Positions 1 through 8,326 of a stretch of DNA of 56,162 bases are shown here, piece after piece. The notes beneath the pieces are model-generated. The model was not told the origin of the DNA. It did no database searches and saw only the letters and a program-made list of their open reading frames with translations. This DNA is from an uncultured Verrucomicrobiota bacterium (GTDB taxonomy: Bacteria > Verrucomicrobiota > Verrucomicrobiia > Verrucomicrobiales > DEV007): assembly GCA_902589825.1 (NCBI GenBank), contig CACIUL010000016.1, forward strand, positions 1 through 56,162, given 5' to 3'. The translations under genes and the position numbers were made by a program. Position 1 is the stretch's first letter. The number at the start of each line of letters is the position of its first letter.

Positions 1-6
1 AGGATC

Positions 7-708
7 ATGCCGCCCATTGCCCAACTCTATGAATCGGTCAAGGAGCGGGTTGCGATTGCCGCTCAAAAATCGGGGCGTGATCCCGGGGATATTGAGCTTA
101 TTGCCGTGAGTAAAACATGGCCGGCAGAAACAGTTGCAGAGCTCATCGAGTGTGGACATGACCTGTTCGGGGAAAACCGCGTGCAGGAAATCGTGGCAAA
201 GGTGCCGGCACTGCCTTCCCGGCTGCGGTGGCACTTCATTGGCCACCTGCAACAGAACAAGGTGCGCAAGGTCTTGCCGCTTGTAGAGGCAATCCACAGT
301 GTTGATTCCAGTGAAATTGCCAGGAGAATTGACTTCATTGCCGCCGAGCTCGGCCTCTTCCCAAAGGTCTACCTGCAGGTCAATACCGCGGGGGAAGCGG
401 GCAAGTTCGGCTTCCCGGTTGATACCATCCGGGCGGAGTTTGACAGCTTGCTGGAACTGGAGCGCATCGAGATTATCGGGCTGATGCTTATCCCGCCACT
501 GGCCACTGACCCCTTACTGACCCGCAGGGAATTTATCACCCTGCGAGAGCTGCGCGATGAACTAGCCGACCACTCCGGACTGCCCCTGCAGGGATTGTCC
601 ATGGGCATGAGTAACGACTATGAAATGGCCATTGAGGAAGGCGCGACAGCCGTGCGGGTCGGCTCATCCATCTTTGGCGATCGCAAGGCACGCAAAGCCA
701 AGGACTAG
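7..708 (+). CDS. yggS: YggS/PLPBP-family pyridoxal phosphate-binding protein
   Basis: The 233-residue protein has the single alanine-racemase-like N-terminal barrel of the YggS (PLPBP, COG0325) family. The PLP lysine is K36 in the AVSKT motif. GENRVQE and HFIGHLQQNK follow, and MGMSNDYEMAIEEGATAVRVGSSIFG near the C-terminus (quoted in part: MSNDYEMAI, VRVGSSIFG) binds the phosphate. Family members are cytosolic and keep free PLP and amino-acid pools in balance; no catalytic reaction is firmly assigned. The length is normal for the family. The ATG follows an AGGA at the very edge of the window, so anything upstream cannot be seen. Confidence 0.95.
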   Translation: MPPIAQLYESVKERVAIAAQKSGRDPGDIELIAVSKTWPAETVAELIECGHDLFGENRVQEIVAKVPALPSRLRWHFIGHLQQNKVRKVLPLVEAIHSVDSSEIARRIDFIAAELGLFPKVYLQVNTAGEAGKFGFPVDTIRAEFDSLLELERIEIIGLMLIPPLATDPLLTRREFITLRELRDELADHSGLPLQGLSMGMSNDYEMAIEEGATAVRVGSSIFGDRKARKAKD

Positions 709-760
709 CCACCAGCCTTGAACCTTGTGTCCTGTGGGGTGGTGGTGTTAGAGTTGCGGG

Positions 761-1075
761 ATGAAAAGATTAATGATGCCATTACTTATTATAGTTCCGC
801 TTTTTCTTTTCATGAGTGGGTGTGCAAAAGTTACAAAAGTAGAAATAGGTGCAGGGAAAGCTATTATAACTGACAGGGGGGATGATGGCCTCAGTCACGT
901 AACAATTGAATGTAACAATGGTTTAGTCATAGACGCGGACTGGAAAAGGAATCCCTATAGTGAGTTTGGTTACGACATTTATGAACCCACTGTCAGCGAA
1001 ACGTATAACAGATTATCAGTTATGATTACTGCCAGGGGAGTCATTGCCAATTACCTTAATGGTGAATACGACTAA
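761..1075 (+). CDS. small putative lipoprotein, function unknown
   Basis: The 104-residue protein opens with a hydrophobic signal peptide ending in a lipobox (LFMSGC, Cys at about residue 21), so it is probably an exported lipoprotein. The mature part is short and polar, with no domain I recognise. The gene is visibly richer in A and T than yggS before it and the DUF1501 gene after it, which may mean relaxed constraint or transfer. It starts 52 bases after yggS on the same strand and could be cotranscribed. The DUF1501 gene downstream converges on it. Confidence 0.7.
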   Translation: MKRLMMPLLIIVPLFLFMSGCAKVTKVEIGAGKAIITDRGDDGLSHVTIECNNGLVIDADWKRNPYSEFGYDIYEPTVSETYNRLSVMITARGVIANYLNGEYD

Positions 1076-1163
1076 GAGACTTCACCTCCATCAATAACAT
1101 ATGACAGGTCAGACCACCTGCGAACCCAGCCAATAAGCTACGGGCGAACCGTTCTCATTCAGG

Positions 1164-2600
1164 CTAGGTGAGAATCCCCTTGATCAACTTGCCGTGTACA
1201 TCGGTTAGCCTGAAGCGCCTACCCTGGTACCTGAAGGTCAACCTCTCGTGGTCAATGCCCAGGCAATTGAGCATGGTGGCATGGAAATCATGGACATGGA
1301 CCGGATCCTTCAGGACATTATAGCAATACGGGTCACTTTCCCCGTAACTGATTCCTCCCTTGATACCTCCCCCGGCCATCCAGATTGAGAAACAGCGGGG
1401 GTGATGATCCCTGCCGAAATTGTTGCTCAATTTGCCCTGGCAATAGTTGGTCCGGCCGAATTCCCCTCCCCAGACAACCAGCGTATCCTCCAGCAATCCG
1501 CGCTGCTTCAAGTCGGTAACCAGGGCAGCACTTGCCTGATCCGTTTCCCTGCACTGCTTGCGAATGGCACCGGGCAATCCACCGTGTTGATCCCAGCCGG
1601 GATGGTAGAGCTGGATAAACCGGACATCACGCTCGGCCAGGCGCCGTGCCTGCAGGCAATTGGCCGCAAAGCTCCCGGGATTGCGCACGTCATTACCATA
1701 CATCTTCAATACATGTTCCGGCTCATCCTTGATATCGGTAACCTCCGGAATGGAGACCTGCATCCTGTAGGCCAGTTCATACTCGGCAATCCGGGCCTCA
1801 ACGGCGGCATCAACCGGGCCATCGGTCCCCGCCTCATGCAAGTCGCGCAGGCCTTCCAGCATCTTGCGCCTGCCGTCGCGTGAAATACCATCCGGGTTGT
1901 TCAGGTAAAGGACAGGATCCTTGCCGGAACGGAAGCGCACTCCCTGGTAGGCTGAGGGCAAAAACCCGCTGCCCCAGAGGCGGGAGACCAAGGGTTGCCC
2001 GCCCTTGTTCTTGGTCACCATTACCACGAAGGAAGGCAGGTTTTCATTGGCACTTCCCAGCCCGTAACTCAGCCATGAACCAATGCTCGGCCGACCGGGA
2101 AAAGGCGACCCGGTCTGCAGCATCGTCACCCCCGGGCCGTGGTTGATTGCCTCGGTATGCATGGACTTCACCACACAGATATCATCGGCTATTTTCGCGG
2201 TATGCGGCAAGAGCTCACTCATCCACTGCCCGCTCTGGCCGTGCTGGGAAAACTTGAAGGGTGAACCGGCAAGTGGCAGGGAAGACTGGTTGCCGGACAT
2301 GCCGGTAAGGCGCTGACCCTTCCTCACCTCATCGGGCAATTGCTTCCCGTGATGCTTGTTGAGCATCGGCTTGTAATCATAGAGATCCATCTGCGAGGGA
2401 CCTCCACTCTGGAATAAATAGATCACCCGCTTGGCCCTGGCGGGCAGGTGGGTATCGCCAAGACTTCCAGTGGCAGGAGCGCTTCCGGCAAGCAGCTCGG
2501 CCAGGGCAAAGCCCCCGATCCCACCGCCAAACCGCTTGAGAAACTCCCTTTTCCCAAGCCCGGGAATCCATTCCTCCCCTGTGCACGAAGCGTTATTCAT
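1164..2600 (-). CDS. DUF1501 domain protein (Tat-type signal)
   Basis: DUF1501 proteins share the alkaline phosphatase/sulfatase fold and are abundant in Planctomycetota and Verrucomicrobiota; their substrate is unknown. Visible marks are a KREFLKRFGGG Tat-like segment at residues 17-27, RVIYLFQSGGPSQMDLYD, then GGEFGRT (E at about 380) and GRDHHPRCF, which fit the metal-site region. The C-terminus (GIDHERLTFRYQGRRFRLTD) is the family's usual ending. A TTG nine bases upstream (2609) could extend the frame by three residues, but the ATG at 2600 is the simpler start. Its usual partner, a DUF1549/DUF1553 protein, lies upstream on the same strand at 3468-6434, separated by an opposing ThuA gene. 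Confidence 0.93.
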   Translation of the reverse strand: MNNASCTGEEWIPGLGKREFLKRFGGGIGGFALAELLAGSAPATGSLGDTHLPARAKRVIYLFQSGGPSQMDLYDYKPMLNKHHGKQLPDEVRKGQRLTGMSGNQSSLPLAGSPFKFSQHGQSGQWMSELLPHTAKIADDICVVKSMHTEAINHGPGVTMLQTGSPFPGRPSIGSWLSYGLGSANENLPSFVVMVTKNKGGQPLVSRLWGSGFLPSAYQGVRFRSGKDPVLYLNNPDGISRDGRRKMLEGLRDLHEAGTDGPVDAAVEARIAEYELAYRMQVSIPEVTDIKDEPEHVLKMYGNDVRNPGSFAANCLQARRLAERDVRFIQLYHPGWDQHGGLPGAIRKQCRETDQASAALVTDLKQRGLLEDTLVVWGGEFGRTNYCQGKLSNNFGRDHHPRCFSIWMAGGGIKGGISYGESDPYCYNVLKDPVHVHDFHATMLNCLGIDHERLTFRYQGRRFRLTDVHGKLIKGILT

Positions 2601-2676
2601 AAAGCGCAAATTAATGACAAATGACTGCGTTATTTTTACCCCAAAGAATCCCCTACCACAACCAATTGCTTTACGT

Positions 2677-2682
2677 TATAAT
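2677..2682 (+). promoter_or_regulatory. candidate -10 element for a leaderless ThuA-like mRNA
   Basis: A perfect TATAAT lies in CGTTATAAT, ending six bases before the ATG at 2689. With usual sigma-70 spacing, transcription would start at or next to the A of that ATG, giving a leaderless message. No good -35 hexamer sits 17 bases upstream. The same CGTTATAAT string occurs before the DUF1549/1553 gene at 49786. Confidence 0.4.
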
Positions 2683-2688
2683 GCCTTT

Positions 2689-3471
2689 ATGACCTTGAAG
2701 ATCACATCTTTTCTCACCTGCCTTCTACTCTGCCTCATGCCGCCGGTCCTGGGGGAAGACAAAAATACGCAACCTGCCCCGGAAAAAATCTACAACGGCA
2801 AGAAATTAAAGGTCCTGCTGATCACCGGCGGTTGCTGCCACAACTATATCTTCCAGTCCACGGCCCTATCACAGGGAATTGAAGAGCGGGTCAACGCGGA
2901 GTTCACCGTCATTAACGAGGGCGGCAAGGGAACCAGGGCACAAATTCCCTTCTATAACGACCCCAAATGGGCTGACCCGTATGATGTCGTCATTCACAAC
3001 GAGTGCTTCGCCGACACGACGGATGCGGAATACATCCGCAAGATCACCGAGGTCCACAAGGCCGGAAAGCCCGCCGTCGTCATCCATTGCGCCATGCACA
3101 CCTATCGGTCGGCAAAAATTGATGACTGGCGCCTCTTCCTCGGCGTTACCAGCAGGCGGCATGAACACAAGAGCCGCTATGCCGTCATCCCGTTCGCCAA
3201 GGAGCACCCGGTCATGAAGGGATTTCCCGAGAAGTGGATCACACCAAAGGATGAGCTCTACGTCATTGACAAGCTCTGGCCGGAGACCAAGCCCCTGGCC
3301 TATTCAACCAGTGAAAGGACAGGCAAGAAACACGCCGTGATTTGGACCAACACCTACGGCAAGGCCCGGGTATTCGGGACCACCTACGGCCATGCCGACG
3401 ACACCTTCCGGGATGATGTGTTCATCAACTTGCTGGCACGGGGCACAGCGTGGGCAGCTGGCAAGCTCTAG
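2689..3471 (+). CDS. ThuA-like domain protein, secreted
   Basis: The 260-residue protein has a signal peptide (MTLKITSFLTCLLLCLMPP) and then a ThuA-like, glutamine-amidotransferase-like fold: KVLLITGGCCHNY, DVVIHNECF, PAVVIHCAMHTYR, and RVFGTTYGHADDTFRDD at the end. ThuA-like proteins are linked to sugar (trehalose or related) catabolism in PVC bacteria; the reaction is not established. The open frame continues 86 codons upstream, but those overlap the DUF1501 gene on the other strand and look non-coding, so the start is set at the signal peptide. The TAG stop overlaps the stop of the convergent DUF1549/1553 gene in a CTAG. Confidence 0.9.
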   Translation: MTLKITSFLTCLLLCLMPPVLGEDKNTQPAPEKIYNGKKLKVLLITGGCCHNYIFQSTALSQGIEERVNAEFTVINEGGKGTRAQIPFYNDPKWADPYDVVIHNECFADTTDAEYIRKITEVHKAGKPAVVIHCAMHTYRSAKIDDWRLFLGVTSRRHEHKSRYAVIPFAKEHPVMKGFPEKWITPKDELYVIDKLWPETKPLAYSTSERTGKKHAVIWTNTYGKARVFGTTYGHADDTFRDDVFINLLARGTAWAAGKL

Positions 3472-6434
3472 TAGGCAGCCAGGCTCTCCCACAGGTTGAA
3501 CAGGGTCACTGCCACGACCCCGGCTGCCGCAGCATCCTCAACGGCCAGCTTGCTGTCACGCTTGGCATCTCCCACGGCAAGGAATTTCTGCGCGGCGGCG
3601 GCATCACCCCTGAAGTGCTCCTGCTGCTCAGTGTAGATTCTTTCCAGCACCGCCAGTTCCCTTTCCCTGGCCTTGCGGCTGGTCACCAAACGGAACATTT
3701 CCGCCAGCATTGCCTCCTTCTCCTTGCCGTGCTTGACCAGCATCTTCTCGCCCAAGACCCTCGCTGCCTCATTGAGCTGGGGATCATTCAAGAGCACCAG
3801 TGCCTGCAGCGGAGTGGATGTCCTCTCCCGCTTGACACTGCAGACATCGCGCTTTGAGGCATCAAGTGCCATCATGACCGGTGCCGGCCCGGTTCGCTTC
3901 CAGAACGTGTATACACTCCTGCGGTATAGCCCCTGCCCCTTGTCCCTTCCCATGGGCTTGAAAGACTGGGTCACCTCATAGGGTTTGACGGGAGCCCCGC
4001 CGACCGTCGGCGACAACAGCCCGGAAGCTGCAAGCCACTGGTCCCTGATCATTTCCGCCGGCAGGCGAAGCCGGGGATAGCTTCCAAGCAGAAGGTTCTC
4101 CGGGTCCAGTTGCTTTTTCTTCTCGGGCACATCCGAGCTCTGCCGGTAGGTGGCCGAACTGACAATGAGCTTCAGCAGGGCCTTCATGTCCCAACCTGAG
4201 TCAATAAAATGCCTTGCCAGCCAATCCAGCAACCCGGGATGCGTTGGCATGCTGCCCTGGCTGCCGAAATCCTCCGGTGTGCGCACCAACCCTTCCGCAA
4301 AACACATCTGCCAGAAACGGTTCACCGCAACCCGGGCGGTCAGGGGATGCCCGGGCGAGGTAAGCCATCCGGCCAGTTCCAGGCGATTCCTGCCGCCATC
4401 ACCCGGTAATGCCGCCGGGGTTCCCGCTTCAACCCGTTCACCACGCTTGTCATAAGCCCCCCGTTCAAGGACATAGGCTGGCTTGGGCTCGGAAAGTTCC
4501 TGCATGACCATGATTTCCTTCAGTCCCTCCTCAAACCCGGCAAGCTGCCCGCGCGCCTTGCCAAGCTCCTCGCGTATCCGTGCTGCTTCCGGGTCAACGG
4601 CAGCCTTGTAGTAAGCAAGGTCAGCCTCTATCGCAGCGCCGCTGTGCAGGCTGCGCACTTCCGCGCTGCTTAATTCACGGCTAAAAACCCGGAACTCGTC
4701 AACCAGACCGTTACTAAACCCCTTGTCCCGGAATCGCTGCCCGATGGTGATATGATCACCTCCACCGCCGGCGATTGCCTTGTAAAGGTCGTCCCTGACC
4801 ACCTCACAATCCGCCTCGACTCCATTGAGGTATATTCTCAATCCCGATGCCCTGCTTGATCCGTCACTGCTGACACAGACATGTGTCCACTCATTGATGG
4901 GAAGCTCCTTTTTCAGGCGAATGCGCAGGGCATTTCCCGGCCAAAAATGGATCAATGACCAGCTAAGTTTCCCCTGCTCGATAAGCAGCTGGTAGCCCCT
5001 GCTTCCCGCGTCCGTCCAGGCCCGGGAACGATGGAAAACCACTGCACGCTCCTTCACATCCGGCGTATTCATCCACAGCGAGACACTGAAGGGCTGGTAA
5101 CGGCGGAAATTGCCCACCTTGGTTCCCACCGCATCATCGCCGGTCAACCTTACCGCCTTGCCGACACGCCCATCAACCGCAGCATTGGCACCTCCGGACT
5201 TGCCCTCGAAATCAAGGTGCAGGACCTGGCCGGAAATATCCAGCTTGTCCTTCTCCTTGAGCCATTGCTCAAAACGGTCGGCCAAACCGGGCACAGTTAC
5301 CAGCCTGGCTTCCAGGCCCTCGACTTTCCTGCGCAAATCAGATGCCTTCGCCTTCTGGTCATCACTCATCATCCGCATGGTTGGTGTCGGGATCGAGCCG
5401 GTGAAATAGGAATAGAGGCCGGACTCGGAGATATTCTGGAAATAGGAAAAAAGCTGGTAATACTCTTTCTGCGTCAGCGGGTCATATTTGTGGTCATGGC
5501 AGCGCGCACACTCAAGTGTCAAGCCGAGGAAGGCAGTCCCGAAGGTGTGCACCCGGTCTGCAACATACTCGACACGGAATTCCTCATTGGTACTGCCTCC
5601 TTCTACCTTCTGTGGGTGCAGCCTGTTGAATGTGGTTGCCTGCACCTGGGCATCGGTGGCCGATGGCAGGAGATCGCCGGCGAGCTGCTCGGTAATGAAC
5701 GCATCGTATCCCTTGTTCTCGTTGAAGGCGTTAATGACCCAGTCCCGCCAGGGCCAGACAAACCTGTCACGGTCAACCTGGTAGCCGTAACTGTCAGAAT
5801 ACCGGGCAATATCAAGCCAATGGGATGCCATGCGCTCCCCGTATGCCGGGCGGGAAAGAAACCCGTCCACCATCCGGCCGTAGGCCCCGGGCTCCGTATC
5901 CTTGAGAAAAGTGTCAATGTCATCCAGTCCGGGCGGCAGTCCCGTAAGGTCAAAGGCCACTCGACGGATCAGCTTCTCCCTTGATGCCTCGGGATTGAGC
6001 TTCAGGCCCTTGGAGGCAAGGCGCCTGCCGACAAATGCATCAATGGGATTTTTTCCATCCTTGAATTCAGGCACCTTCACCCCTGCCGGCGCCGTCAGCG
6101 ACCAGTGTTTGCTGTAGACGGCTCCCTCATCGATCCATTGCCTGATGACCTGTATTTCATCGGCACTGACTGACAATTTCGAATCGGCAGGAGGCATGCG
6201 CTCATCAGGATCATCACTGGTCAGGCGGGCCAAAAGCTCTCCACTCTCAATCACCTCCCGCGCACCTTCACTCGTGTCCAGGCGCAACTTGGCCTTGCGC
6301 TTGCCGGCATCATTGCCATGACAATGAAAGCAGCGGTCGGAGAGGATCGTCTTGACATCAAAATTATAATCCACACCGAATGCCGCCGGAAGGCTGACAA
6401 GGATACACAGGATAAAATAAGGTATGAGGCGCAT
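3468..6434 (-). CDS. PSCyt1-DUF1549-LamG-DUF1553 multidomain protein
   Basis: This 988-residue exported protein joins four parts. First is a signal peptide (residues 1-20), then a planctomycete-type cytochrome C (PSCyt1) with a CFHCH heme motif at residues 35-39 and DERMPPADSKLS. DUF1549 follows, with HWLDIARYSDSYGY and a second heme-like motif CARCHDHKYDP. A concanavalin/LamG-like insert comes next (VSLWMNTPD, EWTHVCVSSDGSS), and DUF1553 forms the C-terminal third (RVAVNRFWQMCF, SVYTFWKRTGP, STPLQALVLLNDP). The open frame extends 28 codons upstream; the ATG at 6434 is preferred because the signal peptide begins there. Its likely partner is the DUF1501 gene at 1164-2600. Confidence 0.93.
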   Translation of the reverse strand: MRLIPYFILCILVSLPAAFGVDYNFDVKTILSDRCFHCHGNDAGKRKAKLRLDTSEGAREVIESGELLARLTSDDPDERMPPADSKLSVSADEIQVIRQWIDEGAVYSKHWSLTAPAGVKVPEFKDGKNPIDAFVGRRLASKGLKLNPEASREKLIRRVAFDLTGLPPGLDDIDTFLKDTEPGAYGRMVDGFLSRPAYGERMASHWLDIARYSDSYGYQVDRDRFVWPWRDWVINAFNENKGYDAFITEQLAGDLLPSATDAQVQATTFNRLHPQKVEGGSTNEEFRVEYVADRVHTFGTAFLGLTLECARCHDHKYDPLTQKEYYQLFSYFQNISESGLYSYFTGSIPTPTMRMMSDDQKAKASDLRRKVEGLEARLVTVPGLADRFEQWLKEKDKLDISGQVLHLDFEGKSGGANAAVDGRVGKAVRLTGDDAVGTKVGNFRRYQPFSVSLWMNTPDVKERAVVFHRSRAWTDAGSRGYQLLIEQGKLSWSLIHFWPGNALRIRLKKELPINEWTHVCVSSDGSSRASGLRIYLNGVEADCEVVRDDLYKAIAGGGGDHITIGQRFRDKGFSNGLVDEFRVFSRELSSAEVRSLHSGAAIEADLAYYKAAVDPEAARIREELGKARGQLAGFEEGLKEIMVMQELSEPKPAYVLERGAYDKRGERVEAGTPAALPGDGGRNRLELAGWLTSPGHPLTARVAVNRFWQMCFAEGLVRTPEDFGSQGSMPTHPGLLDWLARHFIDSGWDMKALLKLIVSSATYRQSSDVPEKKKQLDPENLLLGSYPRLRLPAEMIRDQWLAASGLLSPTVGGAPVKPYEVTQSFKPMGRDKGQGLYRRSVYTFWKRTGPAPVMMALDASKRDVCSVKRERTSTPLQALVLLNDPQLNEAARVLGEKMLVKHGKEKEAMLAEMFRLVTSRKARERELAVLERIYTEQQEHFRGDAAAAQKFLAVGDAKRDSKLAVEDAAAAGVVAVTLFNLWESLAAY

Positions 6435-6579
6435 TAACGGCATGCCGTATGGATTATAGCACAAAGACCCGTGAATAATCCCTGAATTTACATCCATTTT
6501 ATTCCATGCCACCCGCAAGGTTCAATGCCATGATGGCACGGATTGCGCTTTATCAAGACAAGCTCCCGGAACCATAGCC

Positions 6580-8319
6580 GTGACCCAGATTCCCCCGCCA
6601 ATAAACCCGGACCTCCATGCAAAGCTCGAGAGCAATCTCGCCCTGCTCTATGGATCCAAGTCAGGCAATCTTGTCAGGGACATCATGCACCTGATGGAAA
6701 ACTACCGGGAATCCATCCCCACAGCGCGTGCCTACTGGGATGAAAGTGACGCCCTGTTGATCACCTACGGCGATTCACTTCAGGAGAAGGATACACCCGG
6801 CCTTGCCAGCCTTGAAAAATTTCTCGATTCCCGCGTCAGGGAGCACTTCAGCCTCGTGCATGTGCTGCCCTTCTACCCGTGGACGGACGATGACGGTTTC
6901 TCAGTCGTGGACTTCCGGCAGGTCAATCCCCCGCTCGGCGACTGGAAACACATCCACTCACTGGCCGGAAAATACCGGCTTATCTTTGACGGCGTCTTCA
7001 ATCATGTCTCCAAGTCCAGTGAGTATGTGCGGGGACATCTCAACGGGGATGCAGATTACCGTGATTTCTGCATTAATGAGGATCCATCCTTTGACCACTC
7101 ACAGGTCACCCGCCCGCGCACCAGTCCTCTTTTTCATGCCTACCGGGGCAGCAGCGGTGAGATGCGCCTGTGGACGACGTTCTCCGAGGACCAGGTGGAC
7201 CTGAACCTGGCCAATCCCGCCGTTCTCATGGAACTGCTCGATGTCTTACTTTTCTACGCCTCACGGGGGGCATCGATGATACGCCTGGATGCCATTCCCT
7301 ATATGTGGAAGGCAAGCGGTACAAGCTGCGTACATCGCCCCCAAACCCACGCCTTTATAAGAATTGCACGACTGGTGATGGACATTGCGGCACCACACGT
7401 GGGGCTTCTCTCTGAAACCAATGTCCCGCATGAAGAGAACCTGACCTATTTCGGCAACAGGGGGGATGAAGCCCAGGTCATCTACAACTTTACCCTGCCC
7501 CCGCTCATCCTCTACGGCCTTGCCACAGGTGATGCTCAACCCCTGACCCGCTGGGCAGCAACCCTGGTATCTCCCGGCAGGCGATGCACTTTCCTGAATA
7601 TCACCTCAACCCATGACGGCATCGGCATGCGCCCGGTCGAGGGCATCCTTACCGGCGAGCAACAGAAGGTATTGACGGACCTTGCCGTTGAGCACGGCGG
7701 AGCAGTCAGCACGCGCTCCAATCCTGACGGCAGCCAGTCCCCCTACGAGTTGAACCTCACGTTCTTTGACGCCGTCAATAATCCCAATGAAGTTGATGCC
7801 GACAGGGAAATACAGTTAAGAAGATTTCTTCTTTCACAGGCAATACCGATGACTCTGGCAGGAATCCCCGCCTTCTACATCCATTGCCTGCTGGGATCAC
7901 GCAATGACACAAAGGGCGTGCAGGTATCAGGAATCAAGCGGCGTATCAACCGGGAAAAACTCCAGCTTGACCAGGTCAACGCGGACCTGGACAACCCCGA
8001 ATCCATGCGCTCACGCATCTTCACCGGACTAATGGAACTGCTGAAGGTCAGGACATCCTCCACAGCCTTTCATCCTTCTGCCGCCTGCACAGTCATTGAA
8101 CTGGGAAGGGATATTTTTGCCCTGCTGCGGGAAAACAAGGAAAACGGCTGTCGTATCCTTGCCCTGCACAACCTTTCCGGTGCGGAAACCGCCTGCGCCA
8201 CCCCGGAGGATTTTTCCCTTGAAAAATCCCGGGATCTCCTTGATGAGACGGCAACCTTCAAGCCACCCTATGTCCTGCTGCCCGCCTATGGCATCCGCTG
8301 GCTTTCCATCAACGACTAA
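6580..8319 (+). CDS. GH13_18 family sugar phosphorylase (sucrose/glucosylglycerate phosphorylase-like)
   Basis: The 579-residue cytosolic enzyme belongs to glycoside hydrolase family 13 subfamily 18, whose members split alpha-glucosides with phosphate to give glucose 1-phosphate. Visible marks are VHVLPFYPWTDDDGFSVVD, FDGVFNHVS, the nucleophile D237 in IRLDAIPYMWK, the acid/base E279 in LLSETN, and the TSTHDGIGMRP loop (H345, D346). The IPYMWK and RPQTH strings resemble the YcjM/glucosylglycerate branch more than classical sucrose phosphorylase, but I cannot assign the substrate. The start is a GTG at 6580, with no in-frame ATG nearby. The gene ends seven bases from the convergent permease gene. 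Confidence 0.88.
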   Translation: MTQIPPPINPDLHAKLESNLALLYGSKSGNLVRDIMHLMENYRESIPTARAYWDESDALLITYGDSLQEKDTPGLASLEKFLDSRVREHFSLVHVLPFYPWTDDDGFSVVDFRQVNPPLGDWKHIHSLAGKYRLIFDGVFNHVSKSSEYVRGHLNGDADYRDFCINEDPSFDHSQVTRPRTSPLFHAYRGSSGEMRLWTTFSEDQVDLNLANPAVLMELLDVLLFYASRGASMIRLDAIPYMWKASGTSCVHRPQTHAFIRIARLVMDIAAPHVGLLSETNVPHEENLTYFGNRGDEAQVIYNFTLPPLILYGLATGDAQPLTRWAATLVSPGRRCTFLNITSTHDGIGMRPVEGILTGEQQKVLTDLAVEHGGAVSTRSNPDGSQSPYELNLTFFDAVNNPNEVDADREIQLRRFLLSQAIPMTLAGIPAFYIHCLLGSRNDTKGVQVSGIKRRINREKLQLDQVNADLDNPESMRSRIFTGLMELLKVRTSSTAFHPSAACTVIELGRDIFALLRENKENGCRILALHNLSGAETACATPEDFSLEKSRDLLDETATFKPPYVLLPAYGIRWLSIND

Positions 8320-8326
8320 GTGATGT

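Noticed and set aside
1100..1120. CAGGT/ACCTG inverted repeat after the small lipoprotein gene
   Set aside because: Only five pairs and no U-run, so it is within chance expectation.
5031..5984. 317-codon plus-strand frame inside the DUF1549/1553 gene
   Set aside because: It is antisense to a gene with strong family motifs and has no recognisable sequence of its own.
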